In this document: piece after piece, positions 1 through 9,293 of the stretch
Position numbering within the stretch: position 1 is the stretch's first letter
How the letters are laid out: each line of letters starts with the position of its first letter
NCBI GenBank assembly: GCA_000969725.1
Contig: JXSR01S009043.1
Strand: one strand, 5' to 3'
DNA length: 28,437 nt
From: Ophiothrix spiculata
Taxonomy: Eukaryota > Echinodermata > Ophiuroidea > Amphilepidida > Ophiotrichidae
The notes under the pieces: model-generated
What the model was told of the DNA's origin: nothing
What the model saw: the letters and a program-made list of their open reading frames with translations, nothing else
Databases searched by the model: none
Made by a program: the position numbers and the translations under genes

Positions 1-165
1 TACAGGGCACTGAAGTGAAAGCAATTACATATTCAGCAATGAAGGTTTGTGATGACCAGGACACTAATGATATCTATGTCATTATAGACATATGACAAAG
101 GATCAAAGTGGTGCAGGATAGGACACATTGTAGTGTGCATATTGTTATATGTAGGCCATGGAATG

Positions 166-475
166 ATTGGAACACAGGATAGCTTGAACAGCATAGTGCA
201 AACATAGCACCCAGCCAGCAGACAAACTCGCAGCAATTTGGTGTGGATATATATGGGTGAATCTTATAAGAAGATTTAAGACGTATTTTGGTAGTAATCA
301 TAATTTAAACACATTTATTGGAACACGGGACAGCTTGGACAGCATAGTGCAAACACATCACCCAGCCAGCAAAACTCACAGCATTCTATATTATATACAG
401 CATTGGTGTGGATATATATGGGTCATTCTTATAAGGTGGTTTTCTGATGTATTTTGCTAATAATCAATCATAATA
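166..475. repeat. Two-copy tandem repeat, period about 151 bp
   Basis: Positions 166-304 and 317-475 are diverged direct copies. Both begin ATTGGAACAC, continue through GCATAGTGCAAACA, CACCCAGCCAGC and GTGTGGATATATATGGGT, and end near AATCATAAT. The second copy has about 20 extra bases in the middle. No coding frame is conserved between the copies, so this reads as a non-coding tandem repeat. Confidence 0.8.
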
Positions 476-528
476 TACACCCGTTAATAATGCGGCAACA
501 TAGTCTCAAAAAACTGCTGAATATGATT

Positions 529-800
529 ACCACTAAATAAATAAATACATAAATAGGACATATTTATAGAGGATAGCCTCATCCGTGTCTAGCACTGCTT
601 TCCATGAGGGTCCTCTGTCAGATTTATTTGCCAGTTTTAGTGCAGGAGGAAAACCTGAGCACCATGAGGAAAACCTGTGGAAGCAAGTTTGGACTGGCAA
701 CCAATTGCACATACAGCACCCAGACCGAGATTCGAACCTGTGACAGCCCTGGACTCATTGGTGCAAGGCGAGGGAAGTACCGCTGCGCTACCTGCTTCCC
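529..800 (-). mobile_element. tRNA-derived SINE
   Basis: Read on the minus strand from about 800, the sequence has a Pol III A box (TAGCGCAGCGG, 780-791 region) and a B box (GGTTCGAATCT, 728-738), as in a tRNA head. A tRNA-unrelated body with GGTTTTCCTC repeats follows, then a TTTA-rich tail at 529-560. Head, body and simple tail are the SINE layout. The tRNA part does not fold well enough to be a working tRNA gene. Short reading frames here are not genes. Confidence 0.75.
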
Positions 801-1394
801 CATTGCCATCAGGAAATATCACAATCATTTTGCTTCAATTAGACTGCTTAGGTTGTAATGTTTTCTGTAACAGCTACTGTAAACGCCAATATTTTCGCGC
901 AAGTCTAATTTTGAGCTATTTTGAATCATTTCGCTCGCTTTTATTTTTCGCGCTTGTGTTATTTTCGTGCGGCGGTATATAAATACCTTTTATTGCACTA
1001 CATTTATTTTCGTGCTAGGTGAATTGAGTGCGAAAAAAACGAAATAAACCACTTATACCTAATAATACTCAGGTCAACCATGCAGTGTATATACGTCTTT
1101 CCCAGCAAAGACATAATCTGTTGAGTCGACTGTAGTGATGTTCGAACCAGCCACCTTCACTTTACACTAAACCCCTCTTGCTCCATAGTGTTATCCAAAT
1201 ACCTTGGAATAACAGGTGCAAAATGCCAAATTTGGTAAGCAGTAGGCTAGGTGATAAAATGCTGGTGAATGGTGTATATGCAGAAATAAATAGCCTTGTG
1301 GCAGTTTCCTATCATATTCTGATAAAGATGCAACTGTTTTAGGTCTGTGATGTTTGTACCAAGAATACCTCTTAAAACACAATGTAGAACTTGC
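801..1394. other. Intergenic, no gene seen
   Basis: No supported coding region. The part from about 880 to 1050 is rich in ATTTTCGCGC-like words on both strands (for example 892-902 and 944-953), which suggests a decayed inverted-repeat element. I could not define its ends. Confidence 0.4.
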
Positions 1395-1400
1395 AGTTTT

Positions 1401-1562
1401 CAGAGATGCAAGTTTTCCTGATTTCATTTTTTTTACTCCAAATTTACGCGTTTTTGTATATTTTCAGCCCTTTTTTTTTAATTTTTTTGCCGAAATTTAC
1501 ATGCATTTTCAGGATTTTTTGAAAGTTTCAGGTTTTTTCAGTGATGCACACTGGCATCTCTG
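1401..1562. mobile_element. 162-bp MITE with 6-bp target duplication
   Basis: The left end reads CAGAGATGCAAGT and the right end is its imperfect inverse (ACTGGCATCTCTG). It is flanked by a perfect 6-bp direct repeat AGTTTT (1395-1400 and 1563-1568), as left by a cut-and-paste transposase. The interior is T-rich with no coding capacity. It is related by end sequence to the element at 1843-2095. Confidence 0.8.
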
Positions 1563-1842
1563 AGTTTTCTTGGCTCACATGGCATTTGCTCTTGGACCAC
1601 TTTTGGTCTGTGATTAAACACTTAATAAGGTCTGTATGCACAAAGGAGGTTTTAAGTTAGACCATGGTCTAAGTGGAATTTGATATTGTCAGAGATGATA
1701 TTAAGTAAAGTTACATTTTCTATTTCAAAAAACTAAATTCAATTTGTAGTTTTTGGAGTACCTCCTAAAAAATCAGAGAAACATATAATACTGATACATC
1801 AGAAAAAGTGTTTTTGGTGAGGGTAGATTTCATTTCTATACT

Positions 1843-2095
1843 CAGGGATGCCACTTTTCCTACTTTAGTAGGAATTATATTCCTACTTATTGGTGATTTT
1901 GAAGCATTTTTCCTATTTTTTTAAAAAATTCAAAAATTCATTGCTTTTTTTATTAAAGTGATAGAGGGTTGCATAAAATGGTTCAAAGGGTCAAAAGATC
2001 TTCTCCAAGGGGAAGTTTTTTCTCCCTCTGCTCGAAATTGGTATCCAATCGAGACTAATTTCCAAATTTTTTCCCGTACCCAAGTGGCATCCCTG
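1843..2095. mobile_element. 253-bp MITE, CAGGGATGCCACTT ends
   Basis: CAGGGATGCCACTT at the left end is matched by its exact inverse AAGTGGCATCCCTG at the right end. No transposase fits inside. No convincing target duplication is visible next to the ends, so the superfamily is left open. The ends resemble those of the 1401-1562 element (CAGRGATGC). Confidence 0.8.
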
Positions 2096-2396
2096 ATGTC
2101 TAACTTTAAACCTGCTTTGTGTATACGGGCCTGTACTGATATGGACCTTGGGTCTGGATGTAAACATTTGTTTAATATATATGCAAATGTCAGAGAGAGT
2201 CTGACACAAAAATTCACCTCTTTTTCACATTTCTTTTGTTAAAAAAACTAAAACAAATAATTATGTCAGAGATTCATTTTGCTCTCTGTTTTGTGACCTG
2301 GAGATTTAAAGTCGTCTACCTGACCACCCTTGAGGACGGCAAGTTCAAGACTTCCATTGACACTTGCATTAGACCAGGTGTAAAGTTACACCTGAT

Positions 2397-2649
2397 CAGT
2401 GTTCCCGCTAAGGCCCTATGTCGCGAAATTGGCGCAGAAGCTCAAAAAATTGGCGCAAGGGGTTCCCAAAACAGAAAGTCGAGAATAGGGTTTTGGTTAT
2501 ACACATCGTTCACTTACTTCAGTTTTATTCAGATTATATTCAAAATCAATTTCATTTTTGAGGTGATCTTTTTGATATTGGCAATGGCGAGATGTTTTTT
2601 TTTTTTATGTCGCTTTGGCACAAAGTTAAAATCCTTAGCGGGAACACTG
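2397..2649. mobile_element. 253-bp hAT-like MITE
   Basis: Terminal inverted repeats CAGTGTTCCCGCTAAGG are perfect at both ends. The 8-bp flanks are CACCTGAT (2389-2396) and GACCTGAT (2650-2657), 7 of 8 identical. An 8-bp duplication plus CAGTG ends is the pattern known for hAT transposons. It is non-autonomous: 253 bp leaves no room for a transposase. Confidence 0.85.
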
Positions 2650-2833
2650 GACCTGATATAAGTGAAATTTTTTACCAAAGTTAAAGGGGCAATTCATGAT
2701 CCACTTTTCACTTCTATCAATTTTTTGATTCTGTAGGTAGTAAGAATTCTTGACTGGTATATGTCCAATCTCCAAACCATTCTTTCAAGTGTGCTTGCAT
2801 TTTTTTAGAAAAGTAAGAAAATTTGTCAACTTC

Positions 2834-2990
2834 TAATTACTCCCGGTGTCATGAATGCTACAGTCCTACCCATTTATTGTCCGGGTATCTATATATTTGT
2901 ATAGTATGTACTCCGTTGAAGTCAATGGATGGGGGACAATAAAATGAGTAGGACTGTGCCATTCATTACAACGGGCCCCAGCAGTAATTA
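2834..2990. mobile_element. Palindromic MITE, arms about 50 bp
   Basis: TAATTACT at 2834 opens an imperfect inverted repeat that runs through CATGAATG, ACAGTCCTAC and TTTATTGTCC and returns in inverse order to end at TAATTA (2990). Weaker complementarity may extend outward on both sides. It would fold into a long hairpin. No gene is present. Confidence 0.7.
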
Positions 2991-3200
2991 CAACACTGCA
3001 GCGTATGGGAATTTTAAAATGCTAAAAAGCTTGTAACTTATAAGCCACCGGTTGGAATCAAGTGAATTTTCAGCATACATTTATGTTGTACTCTTCTTTT
3101 TATTTAGCTAGAAAAGAAGTGAGGTTTTCATCACATTAGAATCATTAATTGTACCTTTAGGTTATATTTTTTGCCAAAAATCTGGTTTTTTCTGTTTATC

Positions 3201-3518
3201 TTAAAGCAATACTATAAAGTGTTACAAATGAAGCGGCCCCTGTCACCCATGACTTTTGATTTTTTGGGCTTATTGGGTTTGTTTTTAGTAGATATGAATA
3301 CCCTCCAAACGATTTGGTTTAAAGATGCATACTTTTTCTGTTATGGTCATTTGTTGGATTAAATTCGGGATCCCAAATTTAATTCCATACATATTAGTAT
3401 AGGAAAGCATGCATATGCTTTTTATCCATTTCGTGGTGGCAAAACAATTTTTCCACAAAATACACTTGAAAACGCTTTTAGATAGTTTTTTGATCAAAAT
3501 CTTATAGTATTGCTTTAA
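3201..3518. mobile_element. TTAA-flanked MITE (310 bp inside)
   Basis: TTAAAGCAATACTATAA (3201-3217) is repeated as a perfect 17-bp inverse at 3502-3518, so the element 3205-3514 is bounded by TTAA on both sides. TTAA targets are typical of piggyBac-type elements, but the end sequence is not the usual piggyBac CCC start, so the assignment is tentative. The sequence right after it (to 3537) is another inverse of the right end, making a palindrome at the edge of duplication unit 1. Confidence 0.7.
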
Positions 3519-4033
3519 AACAATATTATAAGATTTTGGTTCAAAAATAGATTTGAGTTTAATCATTTTAAAATGAATATTTGTGACTTACTTTGAGCAT
3601 CCATAACTGAAAATCAAATCATTTGGATGGTATTATAGGTATCAATATCTACCAAAACAAACTCAGTCAAAAAAAAATCACAAGTCATTGCCTACATACA
3701 TGTAGGAGAAGGCATACTCTAAGTTGGACATAAACAGGAGAGGTGCAATTCAATTTGGCTATAACCCAGGAAATGCAAAACCATTTAGTCGGGCTTGCAA
3801 TATCAACCATACTTCAAAAAGCATATGTTATAATGTTTCATCTTGATTTTTGACCCATTTTTGGTAATATTTTATAAAATTTATAAACTTTTCCTTGATA
3901 TTTTTTGACCCAAAGTTTAATAGCCAAAGAGCATATTCGACAAATTTTGGTTACTTGTAATTTTATTTCAACAAATAATGGTAACTGTGTAATAAACATA
4001 CAGTGTTATAAATGTTAAATAGAAGCATTGCGT

Positions 4034-4225
4034 CAGGTCTTGTATTTTGAGAATTGCGGTGTGCTACAAATAGCACTTCTCAAGATACTCAGGTGCACTG
4101 TAGGTGTGTATTTATATCTAGTTTCACCACTGAGATTAAGTTGTACTGAAATCACACTCCTCAAGATCATTTTAGGTGTGCGATGGTGTGCTATCGCACT
4201 CACACGCCTCAAAATACAAGGCCTG
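4034..4225. mobile_element. 192-bp MITE with empty site in unit 2
   Basis: The ends are CAGGTCTTGTATTTTGAG and, inverted, CAGGCCTTGTATTTTGAG. It is flanked by TTGCGT (4028-4033) and TTGCAT (4226-4231), a 6-bp duplication with one later change. The paralogous sequence in unit 2 (11788-11793) has a single TTGCAT and no insert, which is direct evidence of transposition after the duplication. The reading frame crossing this segment is therefore not a gene. Confidence 0.88.
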
Positions 4226-4346
4226 TTGCATGATCAACTCCTGAAATGTTTTTTTATAAATGTCTTTCTAAATTTCCTCCAGGATTGTAATAGGGAAGAT
4301 TATGCAATAAAAATCATCCATTTTTTATATGTTGCATGGAATGGAC

Positions 4347-4352
4347 TTTATT
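4347..4352 (-). terminator. Candidate poly(A) signal for gene 1
   Basis: TTTATT on the plus strand reads AATAAA on the minus strand, about 290 bases past the gene 1 stop codon. It is the first canonical signal I noticed downstream. No transcript data are available, so its use is inferred. Confidence 0.35.
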
Positions 4353-4642
4353 ATCTGTCTGTTGGCTTGGTATGTAACAAAACTGCAATATTCACAAATA
4401 AGTAATGGATCAATGAACAGAATTTAGAAATTCAGATGCATAAACGGAAACAACTAACAATATGATGATTGTAAGGCACTTATAGTTGGTCAGAACAAGT
4501 CATGGATGAAGTTTTTTCAATCTATACCCATCTAAAACAACATTGTTCCCGTACTGATTTATCATTGTGGCCCGATTGCGCCTATTATCGGCATACAAAG
4601 TCAAGATCACGGTCCGCTTTTACTGTTCAAAATTCGTACCAT

Positions 4643-6088
4643 TTAGGTATAATATAAAAAGGGTGTGTCTGGAACATTAAAAATCTGCGTTTCTTCAGCA
4701 TCAGACAATACAGTTTCTATTGCTGCTTCCCCGAAACTAGGTCCGAACAAACATCTAAGTTCATGTTTATTTCGAGTTGATTTATCATAGAAATCCATTC
4801 CGCAACAAATATATTTACAAGCATACGGTCTCTGCTGAAAATGTTCCGCATTTTCATGATACTGTTTTCCTTGAAGAGTTTTAAAACTGCGTGGACAGTA
4901 GGCACATTTGATGAAGCTTTCTTTAAAATGTTGACGTTGATGATACGTTCTAGTGTTGCTTCGTGTGAACGTCTTGTCGCAGATACCACATTTGTATGGT
5001 TTCTCGCCTGTATGCATTCTTAAGTGGCTTTTAAGTTGTGTAGATTGGACGAAAGATTTTATGCAACCTTCAAAAGTACATTTGTAAGGTTTGTCAGGCA
5101 TGTGGATAAATTCATGGCGACGTTTATGTGTAGAAGATGCAAATGCTTTCCCACAGTATGCGCATGCGTGTGGTTTTTCACCTGTATGTGAACGCACGTG
5201 CTCCTTTAGCCCTAAAGTTGTCAGAAATTCTTGTTTACAATAGGAGCATTTATATTTCTTGCGAATGGTTGCATGAGTCTGTTGGTGCATTCTCAAGTTT
5301 GTCGAGTCTGTACATGTGTAGTCGCAGTGTTTACAGCTAAATTTGGCATCACCCGTATGAACTCTTTGATGTTTACGTAAATTGCTTTTGGAGTAAAATG
5401 CAACATCGCACAGTTCGCAAGTAAATGGTTTATGTCCAAGGTGAATCCGTTCGTGAATGTTAAGACCTCCTTTTTGAGAAAAACATCCCTGACAGTATTG
5501 ACAATGATAACGCTTTTTAGGTTTTGAGGTCGCCATTTGAGGTTTGCCTTTGAAGCTTGACATATTCCCTTTGCAGTTTTCATTGCAAAGTCTGTAGGCT
5601 GGGTTATTGCATTCGAGAGCTTTGCGGTGTGTGGAACTTTTTGCAGGCTTTTTGTTAACTTGTTTCTTGATCGAATTATTCTTGTTCGCCGTCGATAATT
5701 TGTCTTTCTGTCGAGCAATTTGTTTAGTAGATAATTGTGTAGAATTTCTCGTCTTCTTTACTCGACTTGTATTTGCAACTGCTTGCCCCCTATTACTTGA
5801 TTTCAGTCCAATAATATTGTTCATATTTCTACCAAGTTCGATTTTGGTTGTTTGGTCATTATATTCTTGTAGTGTATCCTTGCTCTGGGAATTCCCAGAA
5901 AATTGGGACCTTATACTCTTCAAAAGTCCGTTTCTGTTTTGTCTATACCAGTACCGTTTGATATTGTGTTCATGACGCCGGACATGAGCGTAAAATTTCC
6001 ATCCGCTGTTGCCGGTATATAACCTGCGGCAATATTTACATCGATATCGCAAGTGCGAGTAGCGTGGTTTAGATGCAGATGAAGTCAT
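4643..6088 (-). CDS. C2H2 zinc-finger protein, copy 1 (481 aa)
   Basis: Probable nuclear DNA-binding protein; its target is unknown. Visible in the protein: an N-terminal atypical finger (C17, C20, H35, H39; C-x2-C-x14-H-x3-H); a basic Ser/Lys/Asn-rich linker (about 55-155); a conserved [14 protein letters not shown] segment (162-175); then nine fingers at 196-446. Fingers 1-5 and 7 are classical C-x2-C-x12-H-x3-H, finger 6 has C-x4-C (C337, C342), finger 8 ends H-x4-H (H411, H416), and finger 9 is C2HC (C424, C429, H442, C446). TGEKP linkers follow fingers 4 and 6. A short acidic tail ends [11 protein letters not shown]. The start is the ATG at 6088: it lies 8 nt after a strong splice acceptor, aligns with the start of copy 2, and has an in-frame TAA upstream in the predicted spliced leader. 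I recognise the finger class, not the gene's orthologue. Confidence 0.93.
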   Translation of the reverse strand: MTSSASKPRYSHLRYRCKYCRRLYTGNSGWKFYAHVRRHEHNIKRYWYRQNRNGLLKSIRSQFSGNSQSKDTLQEYNDQTTKIELGRNMNNIIGLKSSNRGQAVANTSRVKKTRNSTQLSTKQIARQKDKLSTANKNNSIKKQVNKKPAKSSTHRKALECNNPAYRLCNENCKGNMSSFKGKPQMATSKPKKRYHCQYCQGCFSQKGGLNIHERIHLGHKPFTCELCDVAFYSKSNLRKHQRVHTGDAKFSCKHCDYTCTDSTNLRMHQQTHATIRKKYKCSYCKQEFLTTLGLKEHVRSHTGEKPHACAYCGKAFASSTHKRRHEFIHMPDKPYKCTFEGCIKSFVQSTQLKSHLRMHTGEKPYKCGICDKTFTRSNTRTYHQRQHFKESFIKCAYCPRSFKTLQGKQYHENAEHFQQRPYACKYICCGMDFYDKSTRNKHELRCLFGPSFGEAAIETVLSDAEETQIFNVPDTPFLYYT

Positions 6089-6096
6089 ATCAATAT

Positions 6097-6125
6097 CTGG
6101 AAAACAATGATAAAGACGGGTTAGC
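6097..6125 (-). promoter_or_regulatory. Splice acceptor and branch site, gene 1
   Basis: On the minus strand the sequence is GCTAACCC (branch-point-like), then TTTATCATTGTTTTCCAG, with the exon starting ATATTGAT-ATG. The same arrangement stands before gene 2 (ACTAACCC, then TTTATCATTCTTTTTTCAG). Conservation in position and sequence makes a real 3' splice site very likely. Confidence 0.85.
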
Positions 6126-7132
6126 AAAAATATTAATTACCAGTATTTCTAACTTGTGAGGTTTTAGCTCATGGTTTCAAAAAAATAAATAAGTGTTTTT
6201 GAGCAGATTTCAAGACATTCGTTATTAAGTGGACTCGGGGAAATGGTGAAGTTTTCAATACGAATTTTCGAATTTCTAAAAATGAACCCAGATTAATACC
6301 CCACATGACCTAATTCGTGCCCAAAAAGTTAAGGATCAGTACGAAAATTCTTTCAAAACCGAATGTCTAAAACAGCAAAGCCTTACCAAAGATTTTCTTT
6401 AATTTTTCAAATTTCTAAAAATGACCCCAGATGACCCTACATGACCTAATTCATGCCCAAGAAAGTTTCATGATACCGTATTTGGCTTTTTGATGAAAAT
6501 AATAGTACCTTCAATGAAAAATAACTGGTCGGTTTCGTTAAAAGTAGTAGTTGCTAATGAGCAAAAAGCGTTAGAAAAAAGCAATAGTAAGACCAGAAGA
6601 TCAAGCTTTGGCGCATCTCATTACGATCTTGCTAACGTACTTGTTAGAAAATGGCCTACACAGAGATCATAAACAAAAAGGCATTTTTTTATGAATACAT
6701 TTGTAAGCAATTATTGTTAATCAATCTAAGTTTTACTTGCGAGAAACTAGTGGTATATCTGTGGCCTTGTTGTAGCACTTCCTTGCAAGTTTCTGCTAAT
6801 ATTATTTAAAAAAGCAATATATTGCTCCTTTCATGAATTCAGTCTATTAAAACTATGCACTCCCGACACAAAGTTTTCCGTACAAAACATGGGATAAGGT
6901 ACATTTTATTGAGATTTGAATATACATGTTGTATATTTTGTATATGGTCCATGGAAGATCAAAATATGAGAAGAAACATTAATTTATTCATATTAAATAA
7001 ATTGTCGCCTATACAACTTACAAGTATGAATTTAATTTCAATTTCTGGTGATGTTAAATCGTTCAAGTGTTGTAAAAATTGAGGTTTTTGCACGTAATAC
7101 AATGTGCCGATTGTGTACTGCGTTGTACTTAC
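6097..7132 (-). other. Predicted 5' UTR intron of gene 1 (1036 bp)
   Basis: Bounded by the donor GTAAGTACAACG (starting 7132) and the acceptor at 6097. Its donor-proximal 300 bp match the gene 2 intron. Within it, 6271-6335 and 6410-6475 are direct repeats sharing AATTTCTAAAAATGA, CATGACCTAATTC and GCCCAA; this pair has no visible counterpart in the gene 2 intron. No coding region is seen. Confidence 0.75.
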
Positions 7133-7330
7133 CATGCACTTATAGGCTGTCCTGATGCAATTGAAGTAAGATCCTTGTCGCCGTTCATATAATTCCACTA
7201 AGTAAACCTTGTCAGTCTTCTTGGAAGTTTAAAATCGAATTGTTGGGAGACAGCCGTTGTATAGTACATGTATTATATTTTGTTGTACTAATAATGTGTT
7301 GTATGTTGTAGATATAATGCAGGAAGTCGT
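7133..7330 (-). other. Predicted non-coding first exon of gene 1
   Basis: The exon ends ...TAAGTGCATG at 7133, just before GTAAGTACAACG. Read in the frame of the main ATG it contains TAA shortly before the junction, so it cannot add N-terminal residues. It aligns with the gene 2 leader over GACAAGGATCTTA and over CTTCCAAGAAGACTG. The 5' boundary is not defined; about 7330 is a guess. Upstream ATGs occur: one opens an 18-codon frame whose TGA stop is formed across the splice junction, and another is the last codon of the exon. Confidence 0.6.
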
Positions 7331-7450
7331 CATTTCCTGTCAGGTCAGTTAACCGCGTGTCGACTGCGGCATTATATTTGGTGCTCAGTCCCTCAAAATT
7401 TGGGGTGCCTTACCTCATAATTAATACTTCCGCAATTAGGCAAATGATCC
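7331..7450 (-). promoter_or_regulatory. Conserved upstream (promoter-like) block of gene 1
   Basis: This non-coding segment is well conserved with 20089-20216 upstream of gene 2. On the minus strand the shared words are GCGGAAGTATT (ETS-like core GGAAGT), GAGGTAAGGCAC (donor-like), GGGACTGAGCACCAA, an AT-rich ATATAAT stretch, and CAGGAAATG. Position and conservation suggest promoter or first-exon sequence; no start site can be read from sequence alone. Confidence 0.5.
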
Positions 7451-7702
7451 TGCCATAAGCAACAAGAAATTAGACTCTGTTATGAGATCCATAGCATGTC
7501 CCTTGTATTCTATAACATTGTGATTTGTTGTTTTTGTATGGTGTAAGTGACTTTAAAAGATTAGGATTGATTACTGTGGATTAAAACCAAATCACTGCGT
7601 ATTAATATTTTTGTACATGAATCGTCCATGATTTTGGTATTATTTTGGCTTCATTTGTGTTGCTTCTATATGGCCAGACCTTGAACATTTCATTTGTATA
7701 TT
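7451..7702. other. Intergenic, no gene seen
   Basis: AT-rich sequence between the conserved upstream block and the MITE at 7703. No coding signal, and I could not align it with unit 2. Confidence 0.5.
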
Positions 7703-7955
7703 TGTGATGACTCACCCCGAAAAGGGGGACTTTGCGACAGAACACTTTTCGAGAAACTGATGAAAATAGGCAGCAAAAAATTTAGAAAATAATAAGAATT
7801 TCCAGCAGATTTTCTGTTGTAAAATTTGATCGCCTTGATCAATTTCAACAAGTAAGGTGTCATTTTAAAGCTTAGATAATGCTGTAACAGATGGAATGAT
7901 AAAATCAAAATTGATATCATCTGCAAAGTCCCCTGTTTCAGGGTGAGCCATCACA
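7703..7955. mobile_element. 253-bp MITE, TGTGATGRCTCACCC ends
   Basis: The left end TGTGATGACTCACCCCGAAA and following GGGGACTTTGC are mirrored at the right end (inverse: TGTGATGGCTCACCCTGAAA, GGGGACTTTGC), giving arms of about 33 bp. No coding capacity. Flanks are T-rich, so a target duplication cannot be read with confidence. The unit 2 sequence upstream of gene 2 lacks it. Confidence 0.82.
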
Positions 7956-9005
7956 TTTAGCAAGATTGTGTGCGTTGTTATGATTTCTAAAATGCGGACC
8001 AATTTATTTTCCCGTATGGTCATATTGGATTATGTTTGAGTCAATTATGATTACTTAGTTCCATAACTAAGACAATGTTTAGGAAACTGTTCGACCTATT
8101 TTCGGAATTTTTGCGGGAATTTTTGTATTTGTTCTTTTAAGATATTTTAATTGTGAGCTAAGTTTCAACGGAAATTCTTTTTTGCGAAAGCGCTTTTCTG
8201 ATGTTGTGACCAAATTCCCCCTTGACCATTGGCGGACGTGTAAATCTAAAATTACCCTTGGAAATTTCATTAATATGCCGTTAACTTACTTGAAGTTCGA
8301 ACACGTCGGTTAATTGCGTCCAAACTAAAACAAACGCAATCTGATTTTACTGACATGTTAAAAGCGTTAAATCGAGGGTCCCATGTGTAAGCACTTGATA
8401 AAGGTGTCGCGTGTAATTGGCCGTGGCGGCAATATTTGTTTGAATCATGGTATTACAGCATCGGGTAATAAAGTTGACTTTTTTAGAGCGTGAATGCAAC
8501 CATGAGCGACCGTTTGAGCCCCGTGTTTTGAAAGGTTTTGAAAAAAATAAGAAAAAGAAATTTTGATATAAAATCCACTTAATATTAATATTGATATAAA
8601 TTTGGTTCAAAAATAGATTTGGGTAAAACATTTTAAACTGAATATTTGTGACTAACTTTGGGCATCCATAACTGGAAAAGTATTCAGTCAAATCATTTGG
8701 AGGGTGTCAATATCATCTTATTCTCTACTGTGTAACTTTGGAAACCATTTATTTTCAAGAGGTATATGAAAACTGTGAAAAAAGTGAAATTGGTTACCGA
8801 TTTTCCTGGCACTTGGACACCTCTGCATGACACTATGTTGTCACTCCATACATTGCTATGTTAAAATTGTGAATGATTATGAAGTGATCATAAATGTGGA
8901 AGATACTTTCTGAAACATTCAGGAATGATTTAAGGATGGTTCTGGTTGTTATTATTCAGTTTCAAATATTCGAGACTCAAATATTCAAGTATTTATTTAT
9001 TTATT

Positions 9006-9293
9006 TTTGAATTCGCCAAAATAAGAACATCCCAACTCCAATAGCTCCCTTCTGTTAATTATACTTATAAAATGTAAATGCATACATATCTCTGAAAATG
9101 CTTTCACAACACTAAAATAGCATTTCCATGTCAATATCCTAATCATAGTGTCACATTTGACCCTGTTGTTGACTATTTTAGACATTGTTAGATAATTGTT
9201 ATAGTACATAGTTGCTATATTTTAACAGTCATTACAAGAAAACCCCAACTCCATGAGCTCCCCTCTCACATGCATTTCATCTTTATTTCCTGC
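9006..9293 (+). repeat. Left arm of a long inverted repeat (SINE-like body)
   Basis: The block beginning ATAAGAACATC and CCAACTCCAATAGCTCCC, and continuing through CTGAAAATGCTTTCA, CATTTCCATGTC, GACATTGTTAGATAATT and CATTTCATCTTTATT, recurs in inverse orientation at 10141-10366. The tRNA-like head seen on the right copy is absent here, so this copy looks 5'-truncated. Confidence 0.75.

Larger units (their letters stand above)
3537..8510. repeat. Segmental duplication unit 1 (gene 1 unit)
   Basis: Blocks in this unit reappear in the same order and orientation in unit 2 (8601-25935). They are 3537-3655 with 8601-8720; 3770-4490 with about 11590-12290; the zinc-finger gene 4536-6125 with 15757-17354; the donor side of the intron 6830-7132 with 19600-19902; the upstream block 7138-7445 with 19907-20216; and 8035-8510 with 24120-24885 plus 25655-25935. 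The coding exon is far better conserved than the rest, as expected under selection. The junction between the units lies at about 8510-8600. Confidence 0.85.

Noticed and set aside
2236..2661. 141-residue plus-strand frame
   Set aside because: It contains a complete hAT-like MITE (2397-2649) and low-complexity residues; no domain is visible.
4028..4405. 125-residue plus-strand frame
   Set aside because: Half of it is a MITE and the rest is non-coding flank whose paralogue in unit 2 does not keep the frame.
4717..5718. Frames inside the zinc-finger exon of copy 1 (similar ones at 15954-16880 in copy 2)
   Set aside because: Shadows of the zinc-finger CDS in other frames. Similar shadows in both genes follow from nucleotide similarity.
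6089..6127. 13-residue N-terminal extension ([13 protein letters not shown]) of zinc-finger copy 1
   Set aside because: It starts at TTG, runs through the polypyrimidine tract and AG of a conserved splice acceptor, and is absent from copy 2.
6959..7198. 79-residue frame over the gene 1 leader
   Set aside because: It begins with GTG, not ATG, and crosses a conserved splice donor.
1843..7955. Three MITEs (1843, 2397, 7703) all measuring 253 bp as one family
   Set aside because: Their end sequences are unrelated, so the equal length is taken as coincidence.
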